64,000 nucleotides of DNA. Origin: Sambucus nigra (lineage: Eukaryota; Streptophyta; Magnoliopsida; Dipsacales; Adoxaceae). Made by a program: the position numbers and the translations under genes. Position 1 is the stretch's first letter. Every line of letters starts with the position of its first letter. This document shows, piece after piece, positions 12,739-24,193 of this stretch. The stretch is from positions 700,839,257-700,903,256 of the forward strand of contig OX422209.1 of the NCBI GenBank assembly GCA_949130495.1, given 5' to 3'. The notes under the pieces are model-generated. The model worked only from the letters and a program-made list of their open reading frames with translations, was not told the DNA's origin and made no database searches.

Positions 12739-14314
12739 ATGTCTGCTTCAGGTATTAAGGAGAGGATGATGATGCTGGTTATGATGATGTCGTCTGGGCT
12801 CGGTGGTAGTAGAGGCGATGAGGGATCCTCGGTCCCTAGGCTCCCCAAATATAGCAAATTAGGGATGGCCATCGAGAATAAGACAGGGCTATTAGCGAGA
12901 TCCCTCGAGCTGGTAAGACGATCATCGACCCGAGGTACACTTGTTGGAGGGAGGTGCCAAATAAGCTCAAGTTAGCTATTTGGGTGGCACTATAGGTAAT
13001 GTATTTATATTTAGATGAATATTTCAATTTCAATTTCAATTTCGACTTCGATCTCAATTTCATTTTATATTTATATTTATTCGCAACTAATGTTGTATTT
13101 TTTGGCCAGGAACAATTCAATCTGGATCCAAAGCTACGCGATTCCATCTTGGAGAAGTTGAGGGAGCAACACAAGACGTGGAAGAAAAATATGCAGACCC
13201 GGTACTTTGGAAAGACCCGAGAGTCCGTTATCCGAATGCATGAATCCGTTCCGCCGAAGAAGCCGATCTCATTGACACAATGGCAAAAGTTCATTGACAA
13301 TGAAATCGGGGAGAGACAATTGGCATCTCACCAATCGGGGAGGGAAAATCGGGCAAAAAAATGGACATGCACAACTCCGACCGGACCTCTTACGCCGAGG
13401 TGGAGCATAAGATGATGGTAAGATTTAATTTTTCTATAACTAAAGAAATATATTATTCTACATTATTTTACTTTGTTTGGCTGATACTAATTTTGCATTA
13501 TTTTATTTCAGGGGACAGGGAGTGGCCCTCGGGGTAGGCCACATTAGCTCAATACTTATGTGGCTATTCGGACGAAAAAGGGGAAGGATAAGGATGTGTC
13601 CCCGAGCGTCGTGGCCACGATTGTAACTAATCCGATTGTTTACTTTTTGTTAATTACGTTATAATTTTTTTATTTACTTATTTTACTAATCATGTGCTTT
13701 TTGTCGTTTCAGGCAAAGCTTAAGGAAGTGCATGAGTCGCAGTCTGATACCGACAAGGCATCTTTGTCCACAGACGCACTCAGCTAAGTTCTTGATGCTG
13801 ATCACAAGGGGAGGACAAGGGGGTGATCTCATGGATGGCCAAATCTAGGATCATCGGATTAGAGACGAATGACACCGGGTTGGCTCGAACGGTGGACTCG
13901 CATGACGCGAAGCTGTCCCGTTTGAAGGCGACGATCCAAGATATGTTCTCATTCATGAAGCGTTCGTCGGGAGAAAACCATAAGGGGAAAGGTAAGGATA
14001 AGGTGGTGGTGGAGGAGCAGGTGCAGGAGGATGAGGATGTGGACCTCGCTACTTCGTCGCCGACACGTGCAGACCTTGATGATACAGTCCCCTATTTGGC
14101 TCCTTTTGACCGATCGATGTCGACACTTGGTTGGTCGAACGTGTTTATATCAGACATATTTGATGACCAACGGATTGGGAGGGGGTTGAGGGACCTGAAT
14201 ACCGTCCAGGGTATGCCAGTTCACGGACGTTTGCTTCATGACACCGAGTCGAAGGTGCTCGTCACGCACGTGATACCTGGGAAGGAGAAGTCCCCATTGG
14301 GGTTGCACAAATAA
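12739..14314 (+). pseudogene. CACTA TNPA-type protein (Transposase_24), broken
   Basis: Second gene of the CACTA element. Suggested exons: 12739-12995, 13110-13417, 13512-13622 and 13713-14314, with GT...AG introns (acceptors ggccag, ttatttcag, gtttcag). Exon 1 ends in a second frame with IDPRYTCWREVPNKLKL. Exon 2 carries REQHKTWKKNMQTRYFGK and LTQWQKFIDNE...ENRAKK. A run of seven A near 13360 shifts the frame, and the other frame continues NSDRTSYAEVEHKMM, matching the usual HTxGxKSFAxxRHEM block. Exon 4 has STDALS-stop-VLDADHKGRTRG, the conserved VLG.ErxGRVRG block, then another frameshift and a long C-terminal tail. In En/Spm the TNPA protein binds subterminal repeats. At least four defects make this copy non-functional. 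Confidence 0.72.
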
Positions 14315-14627
14315 TGCGGGGACATGTATATTACTGGGTGTATTAATTCGTATATCGAGTAGCCTACTCACCTTTTCAGAGCTACCCCTACCCCATACAT
14401 GCAGTGACATTATAATTTGAATTAAATTGTTTAAGTTATTACATTTGAATTATAGTTGGATTATATCATGATGCATATTTTGTTGAATGTATATTTTCAT
14501 TATCTCTATTTTATTTGGATATATGATGTTTGAACAGGTACAACGTTGTTATAACAGGTACAAATATACTGTTGGGCAGTGGCAGTGGCCATACTACCCA
14601 GCAAATGTTTTTTCAATTCTATCCAGA

Positions 14628-14909
14628 ATTGTCACGGTCATTGATCGCGACAAGTCCGTGACAAAGGAAACTTATCACGGATGTGTCACGATCATTGACC
14701 ATGACAATTTTTTATTAAATGTCACGGGTTTGTCACGGTCCTTAACCATGACAAAACTTGTCAAGGTCAAGAACCATGACAAGTTTAATGAACTTATCAC
14801 AGTCAATCACCGTTATAAGTTCGTGACAACAAATGTTTTCATCCACATAATTATCATGGCCATTGACCTTGACAAGTACAACTTGTCAAGGCCAATGACC
14901 GTGACAATT
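14628..14909. promoter_or_regulatory. Right subterminal repeat array of CACTA 1
   Basis: Mirror of the left array: repeated TTGTCACGGTC, TTGACCATGACA, GTCCGTGACAA and GTCAAGGTCA units in both orientations up to 19 bp from the terminal repeat. Inferred transposase/TNPA binding region. Confidence 0.75.
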
Positions 14910-15433
14910 CGACATATTTGGTGTAGTGTTAGTTAATGTGACACCACTTTATTCTTGCTTTTGATTTCGTATGATGCGGTCTTCGTTCCATCATATATAA
15001 AATGCTTAGGATTAATAAAGACTGGGTTCGTTTCAAGTTTCAATTTCGAAATCTAGTATCCTATGAGGTGAATTACAAGGGTGTGGGGTATTGTAACCCG
15101 ACCTATTATTTCCATTCGTATTTAATTCCTCCATATAATTTTCATTTGTTCTTAGGTTAGATAAACTAGTTTCACTTAAATAGCATTTAATTTAGTTGTA
15201 GTAAATTTAAATCTGCATTTAGTTGGTAGATATACTCCCATTCAAAGCATCTTTTTGTTTCTTTTTAGAGTCAAGTTAGGATTCTCTATCTTTCCAACGT
15301 CGTCACGTCTCCATGTCCTATTTCCTTGAGGATCGATACACCGTCTTACCGGGTTTATTACTTCGGCAACTAGTTTGCACTTGAACCATAATTAGAATGC
15401 ACTTTAGAATCAAATTGAGTCGTGTCAAGTTTT

Positions 15434-15451
15434 TGGCGCCGTTGCTAGGGA
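15434..15451 (+). other. Primer binding site, tRNA-Asp type
   Basis: TGGCGCCGTTGCTAGGGA lies 6 bp after the LTR end. It is complementary, with one mismatch, to the 3' end of plant tRNA-Asp (expected TGGCGCCGTTGCCGGGGA), the primer used by Athila elements. Confidence 0.85.
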
Positions 15452-15551
15452 ATTAGGTAGACTGTAGGTTAGATTGAGTTAATCCATAACCTTGACCAAA
15501 AATTCAAAAATAAATAAATAAAAAATTACTACATCTCTCAAAAGCACGTTA

Positions 15552-16833
15552 ATGCAAAACCCACACCAAAATCCTCAAAGCACTCCTACGCGCATTCACG
15601 AAAACTCGATTGTCGAGTAGAATCCAGATAGGTCACACACGCCTGACTATCCTGAATTTTGGGTTCCAGCTCCTACACCGCCAAACTCAACAGCAAGCTA
15701 CCCATCTGGTTACATTTCAGGTTACAAGCCTAGTGCACTGAGTGAGGATACCGAGTCGTTAAGTGAGAGAGCCATGTCACAAAATGGAAGTGTAGGCGTG
15801 GATGAGGGAGAGTCACCTTATCGACCCTTAAGAGAATTCTTGTATCCCGAGTGGTCAGTCACTCTGGGATGTATTCTGCTCCCACATAATGAAGACAATT
15901 CCGTTTCCGAAATTAAATGATCCAAATTCTTCCCATATATCATGGAATGGAATAAAAAAGCCCTATCTTCACATTCGAGAGTTTGAAGAGGCGTGTGAGA
16001 CGTTCAGCGATCAAGTATGCACGAAAGATGTGATCTGCCTCAAGCTTTTCCCATTTTCTCTCAAGAATAAAGCTAAGACCTTACTATGGTCTTTACCTCC
16101 TAATTCGATTACATCGTGGAACGAGTTACAATCTAGGTTTCTCAAGAATTTCTTCCCTCCACATCGGACGAACTCCATTAAGGCTCAAATTCAAACCCTC
16201 CAACAATTAGAAAATGAGCCGTTCGATCGATGTTTTGAGCATTTCAACGAGTTAGTTACTTTATGCCCTCATCTTGGACTTGATAAATAGCAAATCATTT
16301 CATTCTTCCATAGTGGGTTGAACATCAACTCTAAATAACTTGTTAAAACAATGTGTGATGGCCCCTTTATCGAATTAGGCGCTAATGATGCTGAGCTCCA
16401 CTTAAGGTATGTCGTCGACACCACTCAAGCATGGGATACATCTGACCCTAGCTCTCAGAATCAAAGTCGCCAAGCGGCCACAACTCCATCGGCGTCCATT
16501 GTATTCAACATCGATAAAGATACCATGGCAAACCATCGACACAATCAAATTGAAAAAGGTATGAGAAAGTTACTCGCTATGCGCGTAAGAGAACCAACTG
16601 TCCCCATCCACATCCCCGTTGAGAAGGTGTGTTCTATTTGTGTAGAGGTACATTCAACAGATGAATGTACGATGATTCCCTCTTACAAATTTAGGCTTAA
16701 TGAGTAGGTAAGTCGTATAGGAGGATTAAAGGGTAATTTCGATGTCCCGCACGAAAATTCTTATAACCCTTCATGGAAAAACCACCTAGGTTTTAACTAT
16801 GGGCGACCACAGGCTGCATTGAATCCTAATTTA
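15552..16833 (+). pseudogene. Athila-like gag (element 1)
   Basis: Capsid/nucleocapsid gene. An ATG at 15552 begins an N-terminal part (ending near LPHNE) with one stop; the frame shifts near 15885. The main open part (15889-16290) holds the gag core: FEEACETFSDQVCTKDVI, then LFPFSLKNKAKTLLWSLPP, SWNELQSRFLKNFFPPHRT and QTLQQLENEPF. Stops follow at 16288 and 16336, then ELHLRYVVDTTQAWDTSD and a zinc-knuckle-like CSICVEVHSTDEC (about 16630-16670). After 16833 the sequence jumps to a pol segment: about 0.5 kb of proline-rich late gag present in element 2 is deleted here. Particles could not be formed from this copy. Confidence 0.82.
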
Positions 16834-16834
16834 C

Positions 16835-17781
16835 ATGGTGCTATTTCCTCAACAATTGGTTCCTTCCCCAAAAGTAAACCCCCGTGATGATGTGCTAGAA
16901 GTCCTAATGCAAGTGAAGTTAAATTTACCTTTCCTCGATGCCATCAAGCAAATTCCTGCTTATGCAAAAGTTATTACAGACTTATTGACGGTGAAAAGGA
17001 GGCTTAAGGTAAATAATAACATATTTCTAGCATAAAATGTGAGCTCCGTTCTACTCAATGATCTCCCTCCAAAGTTTAAGGATCCGGGTGCACCCATTAT
17101 TTCCTGTATCTTAGGAGATAATCGAATCGAAAAAGACTTACTTGATTTAGGGGCAAGTGTCAATATCCTCTCCTACTCCATCTATAGGCAACTTGATTTG
17201 GGTGACCTCAAGCCCATAAATATCACTCTCCAATTAGCGGATCAAACCGTGAAGATACCAAGAGGTATTGTAAAGGACGTGATAGTCCAAGTTGACACTT
17301 TCTACTTCCCGATAAATTTTGTCATTCGGGACACGAAGCCCTCCTTTGCCTCGAATAATCATGTTCCCATTATCCTTGGTCCCCCATTCTTAGCTACGGC
17401 TAATGCATTTATTAACACTCAAAATGGGCAGATACAACTCACTTTTGGTAACATGACTTTAGAGACCAACATCTTCAACATAGCCCAACATGTGGGGAAA
17501 GAAGATGACCTTCGTGTAGTAAGCCTTATTGACGAGATCGTAGAGTAGCACGTAGAGGAAAATAATAGTGGAGATGCGTTAGGATCTTTCCTTGTATCGA
17601 GCAATAAGAGTACTGGAGCGTACACCGACTTTGAAAAGGAGATAGAGGAGTTGAGAGAGATTCTTGATGAGAGAGCGTCGGACGAGGATGCGAGATATGT
17701 AAGTTGGGTTTATAGATTTGAGGAACTACCACCGAGGGAGGAAGACATGGTTCCCTCCAGTGAAATTTTCCTACCCTCGAA
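16835..17781 (+). pseudogene. Athila-like protease region (element 1)
   Basis: Starts with LVPSPKVNPRDDVLEVL and LPFLDAIKQIPAYAKVI, the conserved linker before protease. A stop at 17033-17035 interrupts it; the downstream frame (17039-17548) contains the retropepsin with LLDLGASVNILSYSIYRQL, PRGIVKDVIVQVDTFYFP and VPIILGPPFLATANAFI. DLGAS in place of D-T/S-G is usual for the Athila clade. The fold cuts gag-pol in active relatives. A stop at 17546 precedes the linker to RT. Only two stops disrupt this part. Confidence 0.85.
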
Positions 17782-19330
17782 TTAAAGAAAATACCCTCTA
17801 ATGCCAAATATGCTTATTTAGGAGATAACGAGACATTTCTTGTTGTTGTCTTATCTAGTCTAGACGAAGAGCAAGAGGGTAAATTGTTAAAAATTTTGAG
17901 AAAGCACCAAAGTTCTTTGGGTTGGTGCATATCTATTTTGAAGGGTATAAGTCCTTTGATTTGTACCCATAAAATCCACCTCGAGGAGGACATGAAGCCC
18001 TCGAGGGAAATTCAAAGAAGATTGAACCCTACTATGAAAGAGGTAATGAGGGCAGAAATTATTAAGTTGTTAGATGGAGGGATTATCAACTCAATCTTGG
18101 ATAGCAAGTGGGTGAGTCCCATACAAGTTTTCTCTAAAAAATCGGGCATGACCGTGATTGCAAATGCTAAGGGTGAGCTAGTCCCCCAACGTAGCACTAC
18201 TGGGAGGCACGTTTGCATTGATTACCGGAAACTCAGTGCGAGAACTAGGAAAGACCATTTCCCCTTACCATTCATTGATCAGGTGCTAGAGAGAGTAGCG
18301 GGACACCCTTATTATTACTTCCTAAATGGTTATTTCAAATATAACAAAATTGAGGTAGATGTGCTTGACCAAGAGAAGACAACTTTCACATGTCCTTTTG
18401 GTATGTTTGCCTACAAACGTATGCCATTCGGATTGTGTAATTCACTCGCGACCTTTCAAAGGTGCATGTTAAGTATCTTTAGCGACATGATTGAGAGAAG
18501 ACTTGAAGTATTCATGGATGACTTTAGCATTTTTGGCACCTCTTTCGATCTTTGTTTAGCAAATCTTGAGAAAGTACTTGCTCGGTGTGTGGAAAAGAAC
18601 TTAGTACTGAATTGGAAAAAATGCCATTTTATGGTCACTGAGGGAATATTTCTTAGCCACATTGTCTTATCCAAAGGGATTGAAGTTGATAGAGCTAAGA
18701 TAGATGTCATAGCTGAGTTACCCCCACCGAAATCACTAAAAGATGTGCATTCTTTCTTATGCCATGCGGGGTTTTACAGAAGGTTCATTAAGGATTTTAG
18801 TGCCATCACTAGACCCTTGAGTAACATTCTCATGATGGACATCCCGTTTGAGTGGAATGAAGCATGCCAATGCGCCTTTGGAAAATTGAAAAGCATGCAT
18901 GTTTTCGTTCCCATCATGTAAGCTCGGGATTGGTCCTTTCCATTCAAGCTTATGTGTGATGCGAGTTATTTCGCAATAGAGGATGTTTTGGGCCAAAGGA
19001 AAGACAAGAAATCTCATGTCATCTACTACTCTAGCCGAACTTTAACCAGACCATAACTTAATTACTCCACCATGGAGAAAGAATTGCTAGCGGTAGTTTT
19101 TTCTCTAGACAAATTTCGTTCCTACCTCATCGGTTCACCCATTACTTATTTCACTGACCACACGAAATTAAAATACCACCTTGCAAAGAAAGATGCAAAG
19201 CCGCGCGTCGAAAGGTGGATCCTACTCATAGAAGAGTTTAATCTCTCCATTAAAGACAAAAAAGGAGTTGAAAACATCATTACCAATTACTTATCCTGGC
19301 TTTCGTCCAACATACCTAGCGATCCTATAC
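17782..19330 (+). pseudogene. Athila-like reverse transcriptase and RNase H (element 1)
   Basis: An uninterrupted frame to 18921 contains LGDNETFLVVVLSSLDEEQE, KGISPLICTHKIHLEED, the RT fingers (CIDYRKLSARTRKDHFPLPF), palm (MPFGLCNSLATFQRC) and the FMDD box (EVFMDDFSIFG). The motif A residue is changed: FLNGYFKYNKI here, where element 2 and relatives have FLDGY, so the first catalytic Asp is Asn (codon 18325-18327). RNase H follows (LMCDASYFAIEDVLGQRKDK, later EKELLAVVFSLDKFRSYL) with a stop at 18919 and TAA at 19054-19056 where LNYST is normally preceded by Gln. The D-to-N change alone should abolish polymerase activity. Confidence 0.88.
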
Positions 19331-19420
19331 CCATAGATGAATATTTCTCGGATGAACAACTGTTTTCCACCTCGTCTGTCCACTGGTTTTCCCATATCGT
19401 CAATTATCTTATCATAGGAT

Positions 19421-20601
19421 TTGTCACTCCCTATTGGACACCGCAAGAAAAGAAGAGGTTCATTACTTGGTCACACATTTTTTTATGATAATACATTCCT
19501 CTTTAAGTATTGTGCAGACCAAATGATCCGACGGTGTGTACCGAATGATAAAATACCAAAAGTCACCCAATTTTGTCATTCGGAAGCATGTGGAGGCCAT
19601 TTCTCGATGAAAAAGATGATCACTAAAATTCTCCAAAGTGGCTTCTACTGGCCCACAATGTTTCGGGATGTGAGAAATAGTTGAAAATCATGCAATAGGT
19701 GTCAACGGATGGGGGCTATTACCCGATGAGACATGATGCCATTATCCCCCATACTCATTATTGAGATTTTTTACTATTGGGGTATTGACTTCATGGGTCC
19801 TTTTCCCCCGTATTTTGGATACCTATACTTCCTTGTTGTGTAAGACTACGTTTCTAAATGGGTGGAAGCTATAGCTACTAAAACAAATGATAATAAAGTG
19901 GTGATATGTTTCTTGCAGGAACATATACTTTCTCGCTTTGGTGCTATGAAAGAGATAATTAGTGATAATGACACGCATTTTTGCAAGAGGCCATTTGAGA
20001 AGTTTATGAGAAAATATGGCGTCGTTCACAAGGTTGGAACGACCTATCACCCACAAAGGAATGGGTAGGCCGAGTTGGCGAATCAATAAATCAAGAAAAT
20101 CCTCGAGAAGACCATTGATCCTAATCGGAAAGATTGGTCCCTTCGATTGAGTGATTCACTATGGGCTTATCATAACGCTTATAAGAATCCACTTGGAATT
20201 TCCCCATTCCTCTTTGTGTATGGAAAGCCTTGCCATCTTCCCGTTGAGTTAGAACACAAAGCGTATTGGTCCATAAAGAGGTTGAACTATCACATGGACA
20301 AAGCCGGTGAAGCTCGCAAGCTTCAGTTAAATGAGTTAGAGGAGATACACAATGACACGTATGAAAATGCAAAATATCCAAAGAAAGGATGAAACTCGCA
20401 CACGATAATATTATCCGACACAAAGAGTTTCTTACCGGGCAAAAGGTTCTTCTCTGCATCTCTCGGCTTCATCTATTTTCGAGTAAGTTGCGATCACGGT
20501 GGACTGGCCCATTCGTTGTAAAGAACGTATTCCCCCACGGATCTGTGGAATTTGAAGATACAAAAGGGGGAAGTACGTTCAAAGTTAATGGATATGCCTA
20601 A
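19421..20601 (+). pseudogene. Athila-like integrase (element 1)
   Basis: Zinc-binding HHCC region retained: FCHSEACGGHFSMKK...SCNRCQRMG. Core residues: Asp in YWGIDFMGPFPP, Asp in IISDNDTHF, and the Glu region HPQRNG-stop-AELAN. Stops at about 19682, 19727, 19842, 20068 and 20089 break it. The C-terminal part runs on through [30 protein letters not shown] and LRSRWTGPFVVKNVFPHGS before the stop near 20599. Integrase would insert the cDNA; this copy is inactive. Confidence 0.85.
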
Positions 20602-21238
20602 AGCCATATTTAGAGACATGTTTAGGGGATGTCGACACCATTTGGTTGTCGGACTCCGATTATAAGGTTTAGTGAGCTGCAGTTGAGAGGTCGTCGCACC
20701 CCCAACATGTATGGGGTGACTCTTGTGTATAGTAGAAGTGCATTGGTTAGGATAGGTAGAGTAGGTTAATTCAATAGGTCTAGATCATGCTAGGAAGGTT
20801 TGGAAGCACACTGCATTATGAGAATGCCTATGGATTCGAAACTAGGATTGAGAGAAATCGGGTTCATGTGAGCTAATATCACAACGGGAGAGCCTTAAGA
20901 GTATGAGATCGGAGTAAAAATCAGACACAGGGTCGTCTGTTGAAATTGAAGCACCGGTATGGATCGCTTTCAAGAGAAATCTGTTGAAATTTAATCACCG
21001 GTCTGGATCGCCGTCAAAGGAAATCTTCTGTAAATCAAACGATGGTCCGGAGCTCCCTTGGACACCCGATCCAGATCGCCCTCTTATTTTCTTCGACACT
21101 TCCCTAGGTGCAACCCTCTTCCCCCAATCCTCTCACTTCCATCCACTTAATTTTTCCCCATCAATCAACTCCCCAATTCATTTCCCCTTTCCCTCCATTC
21201 CCTTTCCCTTCAATTCTATCCCCCCCCGAATACCCACG
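20602..21238 (+). other. Post-pol spacer of element 1
   Basis: Non-coding. Contains CACCGGT/TGGATCG and GGTCCGGAGC words near 20950-21070, related to the tracts in the LTR U3, then a C/T-rich tract (about 21110-21240) leading to the internal TATA box. An apparent open frame at 20984-21475 is mostly this C/T tract. Confidence 0.6.
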
Positions 21239-21246
21239 TATAAATA
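21239..21246 (+). promoter_or_regulatory. Internal TATA box before ORF3 (element 1)
   Basis: TATAAATA preceded by a long pyrimidine tract, 95 bp before the position matching the ORF3 start. Element 2 has TATAAATA at 33995-34002 with almost identical spacing (94 bp). Conservation of motif, spacing and pyrimidine context suggests a separate promoter for ORF3. Confidence 0.55.
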
Positions 21247-21340
21247 CACCTCTTCCCCCTCCTCTCTTCCCCACCATTTTTTTCTAAGATCTACTACACC
21301 CTATATTCTAAATTTCTCCTACCCACACACCATTCCTCCC

Positions 21341-22493
21341 GTGGAAACCCAAGATCGTCCCCAAAAGTATAACTCTGTCGAGTTCATCAATAACAATCCC
21401 ACCTACTGCTCCGATCAAGAGCAACAGTGGTGCGAACAGGTTTTCGGGCCGTCCCACAAGCTCCAAATTGAATGAGCGGTACTTTGGCAAGAGTTGCCAA
21501 ATTACATCACCAGCCTTTTTTCCCCCAAAGGGTTGGTGCCGTTATCTAAATGAGCCTCATAATACCATTTGGGCAGCCGCAGTTTGAGAGTTTTATGGCA
21601 CCCTTGTTCGCACTGCTGAATTTGTCGTTGAGGCATGTGTGGATGGCCAACGCATTCCCTTTTCCATCGAGACCCTTGCCAAGAAGCTTGCCTAAAAGTA
21701 TGTCCTAAATACCGCCAACTTCACCTATCCCAATGCTCTCGCCCCCATCAACAAAGTTGTTTGCATTCAACGTATAACGCCCGATGAGGTTTGGGGTTCG
21801 GGAGTTTTTAGGGTCGGCTGAATAAGCGAAAAGGCGCGTCTCACAGTTTAAATCGTGTGCGCCAACATATTGCAAAACTCCAATAATTCTGGCATGCTAC
21901 CCCAACAAGCTACTCTCGTTTATCACCTCTTTGACCGCTCCTCCTCCATAAATCTGGAACACATAATTTATAGAGATGTCTTCTTCGTTCCGCTAGACGA
22001 AAAGGGCATTACTCCTCTTCTGTATGTGCGACTCATTAATTCTATTCTTAGTGACATGCTTATTATCCCACAAGACGGTCCCTTCACCTCCCAATCCCGT
22101 TTGGGCAGGCCACCCGAAGTAAGAGCGAGAACCAAAGAGCGATTTTACGTGCCCAGGAAGATGAGGATTTCGATGATGAGGATAGGAGGAGGACGATATT
22201 GAGATGGGAGAGCAGGAAGAGGAATACGATGGGGAGGTTGATTCTGATTTTGAGCTTCCCGGGACTAATTTTGATAGGCGCCTCATGGCGCTTGAAACCA
22301 AAGTTGACGGGTTCATTACTCAATATACCAGGGATCAGGCGGCCACCTAGCATGCTTATCAATGTGATACGAGCATGATGCATCCTCTTCAAGCTCAAAT
22401 GTATCAATTGTCATTTTGTACCCCCCTTCCAGTGATTTCTATGATCCCTACGACCCGAGTGCACCCGGTAGTTCCTACCCACCGCCCCAGCGA
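21341..22493 (+). pseudogene. Athila third ORF (plant-transposon protein domain), element 1
   Basis: Post-pol gene aligned with 34096-35259. N-terminus reads RPQKYNSVEFINNN...CSDQEQQWCEQVFGPS, then a stop at 21474-21476. After frame changes it continues RTAEFVVEACVDGQRIPFSI, IVCANILQNSNNSGMLPQQA, LVYHLFDRSSSINLEHIIY and PLDEKGITPLLYVRLINSIL. The start ATG and the terminal stop of element 2 are both changed here (GTG and CGA). It resembles the 'putative plant transposon protein' domain found after pol in Athila-type elements; some authors call this position env-like, but no signal peptide or membrane segment is visible. Function is unknown. Confidence 0.65.
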
Positions 22494-24193
22494 AGCGTTT
22501 GTATGGTGACTGTGTTGGTTGTTCTTGAATTAGCTTGGTTGATTTTAATGTTTATGTTCCTTGCTCTAGTGTACCACAGTCTTGCTTATATAAAATTCAT
22601 CATTTTCCCAATTTGTTTGTTTTATTTATCGCACTTCTTATTTTGCCTTGTTTAGCTTTTAGTCCTTGTGATTGTGAACAATGCAAAAGTCTAAGTTAGG
22701 GGGGGTGACGAGTGCTTATTTCTAAAACTTCACAAATTTCCAAAATGCCCAGAAAAATCCAAAAAAACAATTGAAAATTTTTGAAAAAAAAGCCAAAAAT
22801 ATTTTTATTCAAAAAAATAAAAATTGGAATTTAAATTTTTCAAAAATATCACAAAAATTTTGTTTGAAGTATTAAATTGTAAAAACTAAGGGCACAAAGC
22901 CAAAATTGACCAAAGATGGAAATTGAAAGAAAATTGACGGCTTAATGAATAAGTGTGGAGATTAACAAACCCGGTGAGATTTCGAGCCTATCATTTTTTT
23001 GAGTTTATAAATCAATCTGAGTTAATTGTTAACTGAAAGTTCAATTCAACGTTTTAATAAGTTGGTGTGATCTCAGATTTATTGTTTTGATCGGTAACGG
23101 GAATAGTGTGTGATGTCACCTCGAAAAGCGCACTAACATATCTCTAAACTAAAATTAATCTTGAAACGCATATGGTAAAGCATTTAAAAATTTAGACAGT
23201 GAAGTAGGCCCTCGTTTGACACCCAAAAGTATTAGCCATAAAAAAATTGTGAAAAATCATCCCTTTTGCAACCCAATTGAGCCGAGTAAACGTTTCCCTT
23301 TTCAGTTGATTAACCTGAAACACCAAATTAGCCATGAATTATAAACATTGAACATTCATCAATAAAGTCCAAATAGTGCGATTAAAAGGGGTAAGAAAAA
23401 TAAAAAATTGCTCAACAAAAGTAGCAAGAAAAATGTGAAAAATAGAAAGAAAAAATATAGAAAAAGAAGAGAAAAATGCGAAACCGCCCAAAAAAGCACT
23501 AATGGACATCCTAAGTAAAATTTTCAATTCCTAAGTCCCCACCATCTCCGTTTACCCATTATACCTTATAACCCAAAAAAGTCCTAACCGAGTCCAAATT
23601 GCGAATTTGGTTACCGCGTGCAGAGTTAAGGGACAAAAGATAATAAAAGAGATTAAATGTGTGAGTGTGAGGCAATGTTTCCGTTTCCCAATAACCATGT
23701 CCCGATGATGAGATCTTGTCACCTCAAACAGTCCGTCTTTCATAATTGTGTGCGTGAACTTGTGTTCCATTACATTTACACTTATAAATCATGCACACCG
23801 AGAGAAATTATCCACATTCCGAGTGATTCGTTTGTGAGAGTATTCCATGAGCATTTGAATCAAAATGAAATTTTAAAAAAGTAACGTAATGATCAATCGG
23901 TGGAAATTAGCGGTTAAATTTTTGGCTTCGCGCACACACACTATGCATTGAGACTCTTGAATATGAATTTGTAGTGAATATTTCCTGGAAGGTTTAAATT
24001 GTATAATTTTTAAGTATTTTGATTTTTCTTTGAGTCGATAACGAATTTTATGGGTATATTCACTACAAACCGGCACGAAACACAACTCGTCCTACTAGGG
24101 TATCCTAGAGGTTTAAAGGCTTGTTGCATATGCTAAATGCAATCGCTTGCCCTCGAAAGCGGTATTCTATCGCAATAAAATTAATTTTGAATG
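22494..24193 (+). other. Non-coding 3' tail of element 1, with internal polypurine tract
   Basis: Contains AAGTTAGGGGGGG at about 22693-22706, resembling a polypurine tract but 1.5 kb from the LTR. The following sequence is conserved with 35470-36965 of element 2 yet has no shared reading frame. At about 24193 it joins directly to LTR sequence; the true polypurine tract and the first 0.4 kb of the LTR are deleted. Confidence 0.7.

Larger units (their letters stand above)
10285..14928. mobile_element. CACTA (En/Spm-type) DNA transposon 1
   Basis: Perfect 12-bp terminal inverted repeats CACTACACCAAA (10285-10296) and the complement (14917-14928), flanked by 3-bp target duplications TTA (10282-10284 and 14929-14931). 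The 3' LTR of the host retrotransposon preserves the unoccupied site around 24815. Inside: palindromic subterminal repeats at both ends, a microsatellite block, the C-terminal part of a TNPD/TNP2-like transposase, and a broken TNPA-type (Transposase_24) gene. Most of the catalytic transposase is missing, so the copy is non-autonomous. Cut-and-paste transposition by CACTA transposase is established for the superfamily; the family name here is unknown. Confidence 0.95.
9177..15427 (+). repeat. 5' LTR of Athila-like element 1, interrupted
   Basis: Starts TGATTTGG and ends GTGTCA just before the primer site. The LTR proper is 9177-10284 plus 14932-15427 (about 1.6 kb); the rest is a CACTA insertion. 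U3 holds a 69-bp tandem pair (units beginning AGGGCGATC at 9571 and 9640) containing GGTCCGGACC and GATCCGGACC; the truncated 3' LTR keeps only one unit, starting near 24200. The end is supported by the adjacent primer site; the start is set by similarity to the LTR start of element 2. Confidence 0.85.

Noticed and set aside
20984..21475. 163-codon frame treated as one gene
   Set aside because: Most of it is the spacer's C/T tract; only the end belongs to ORF3.
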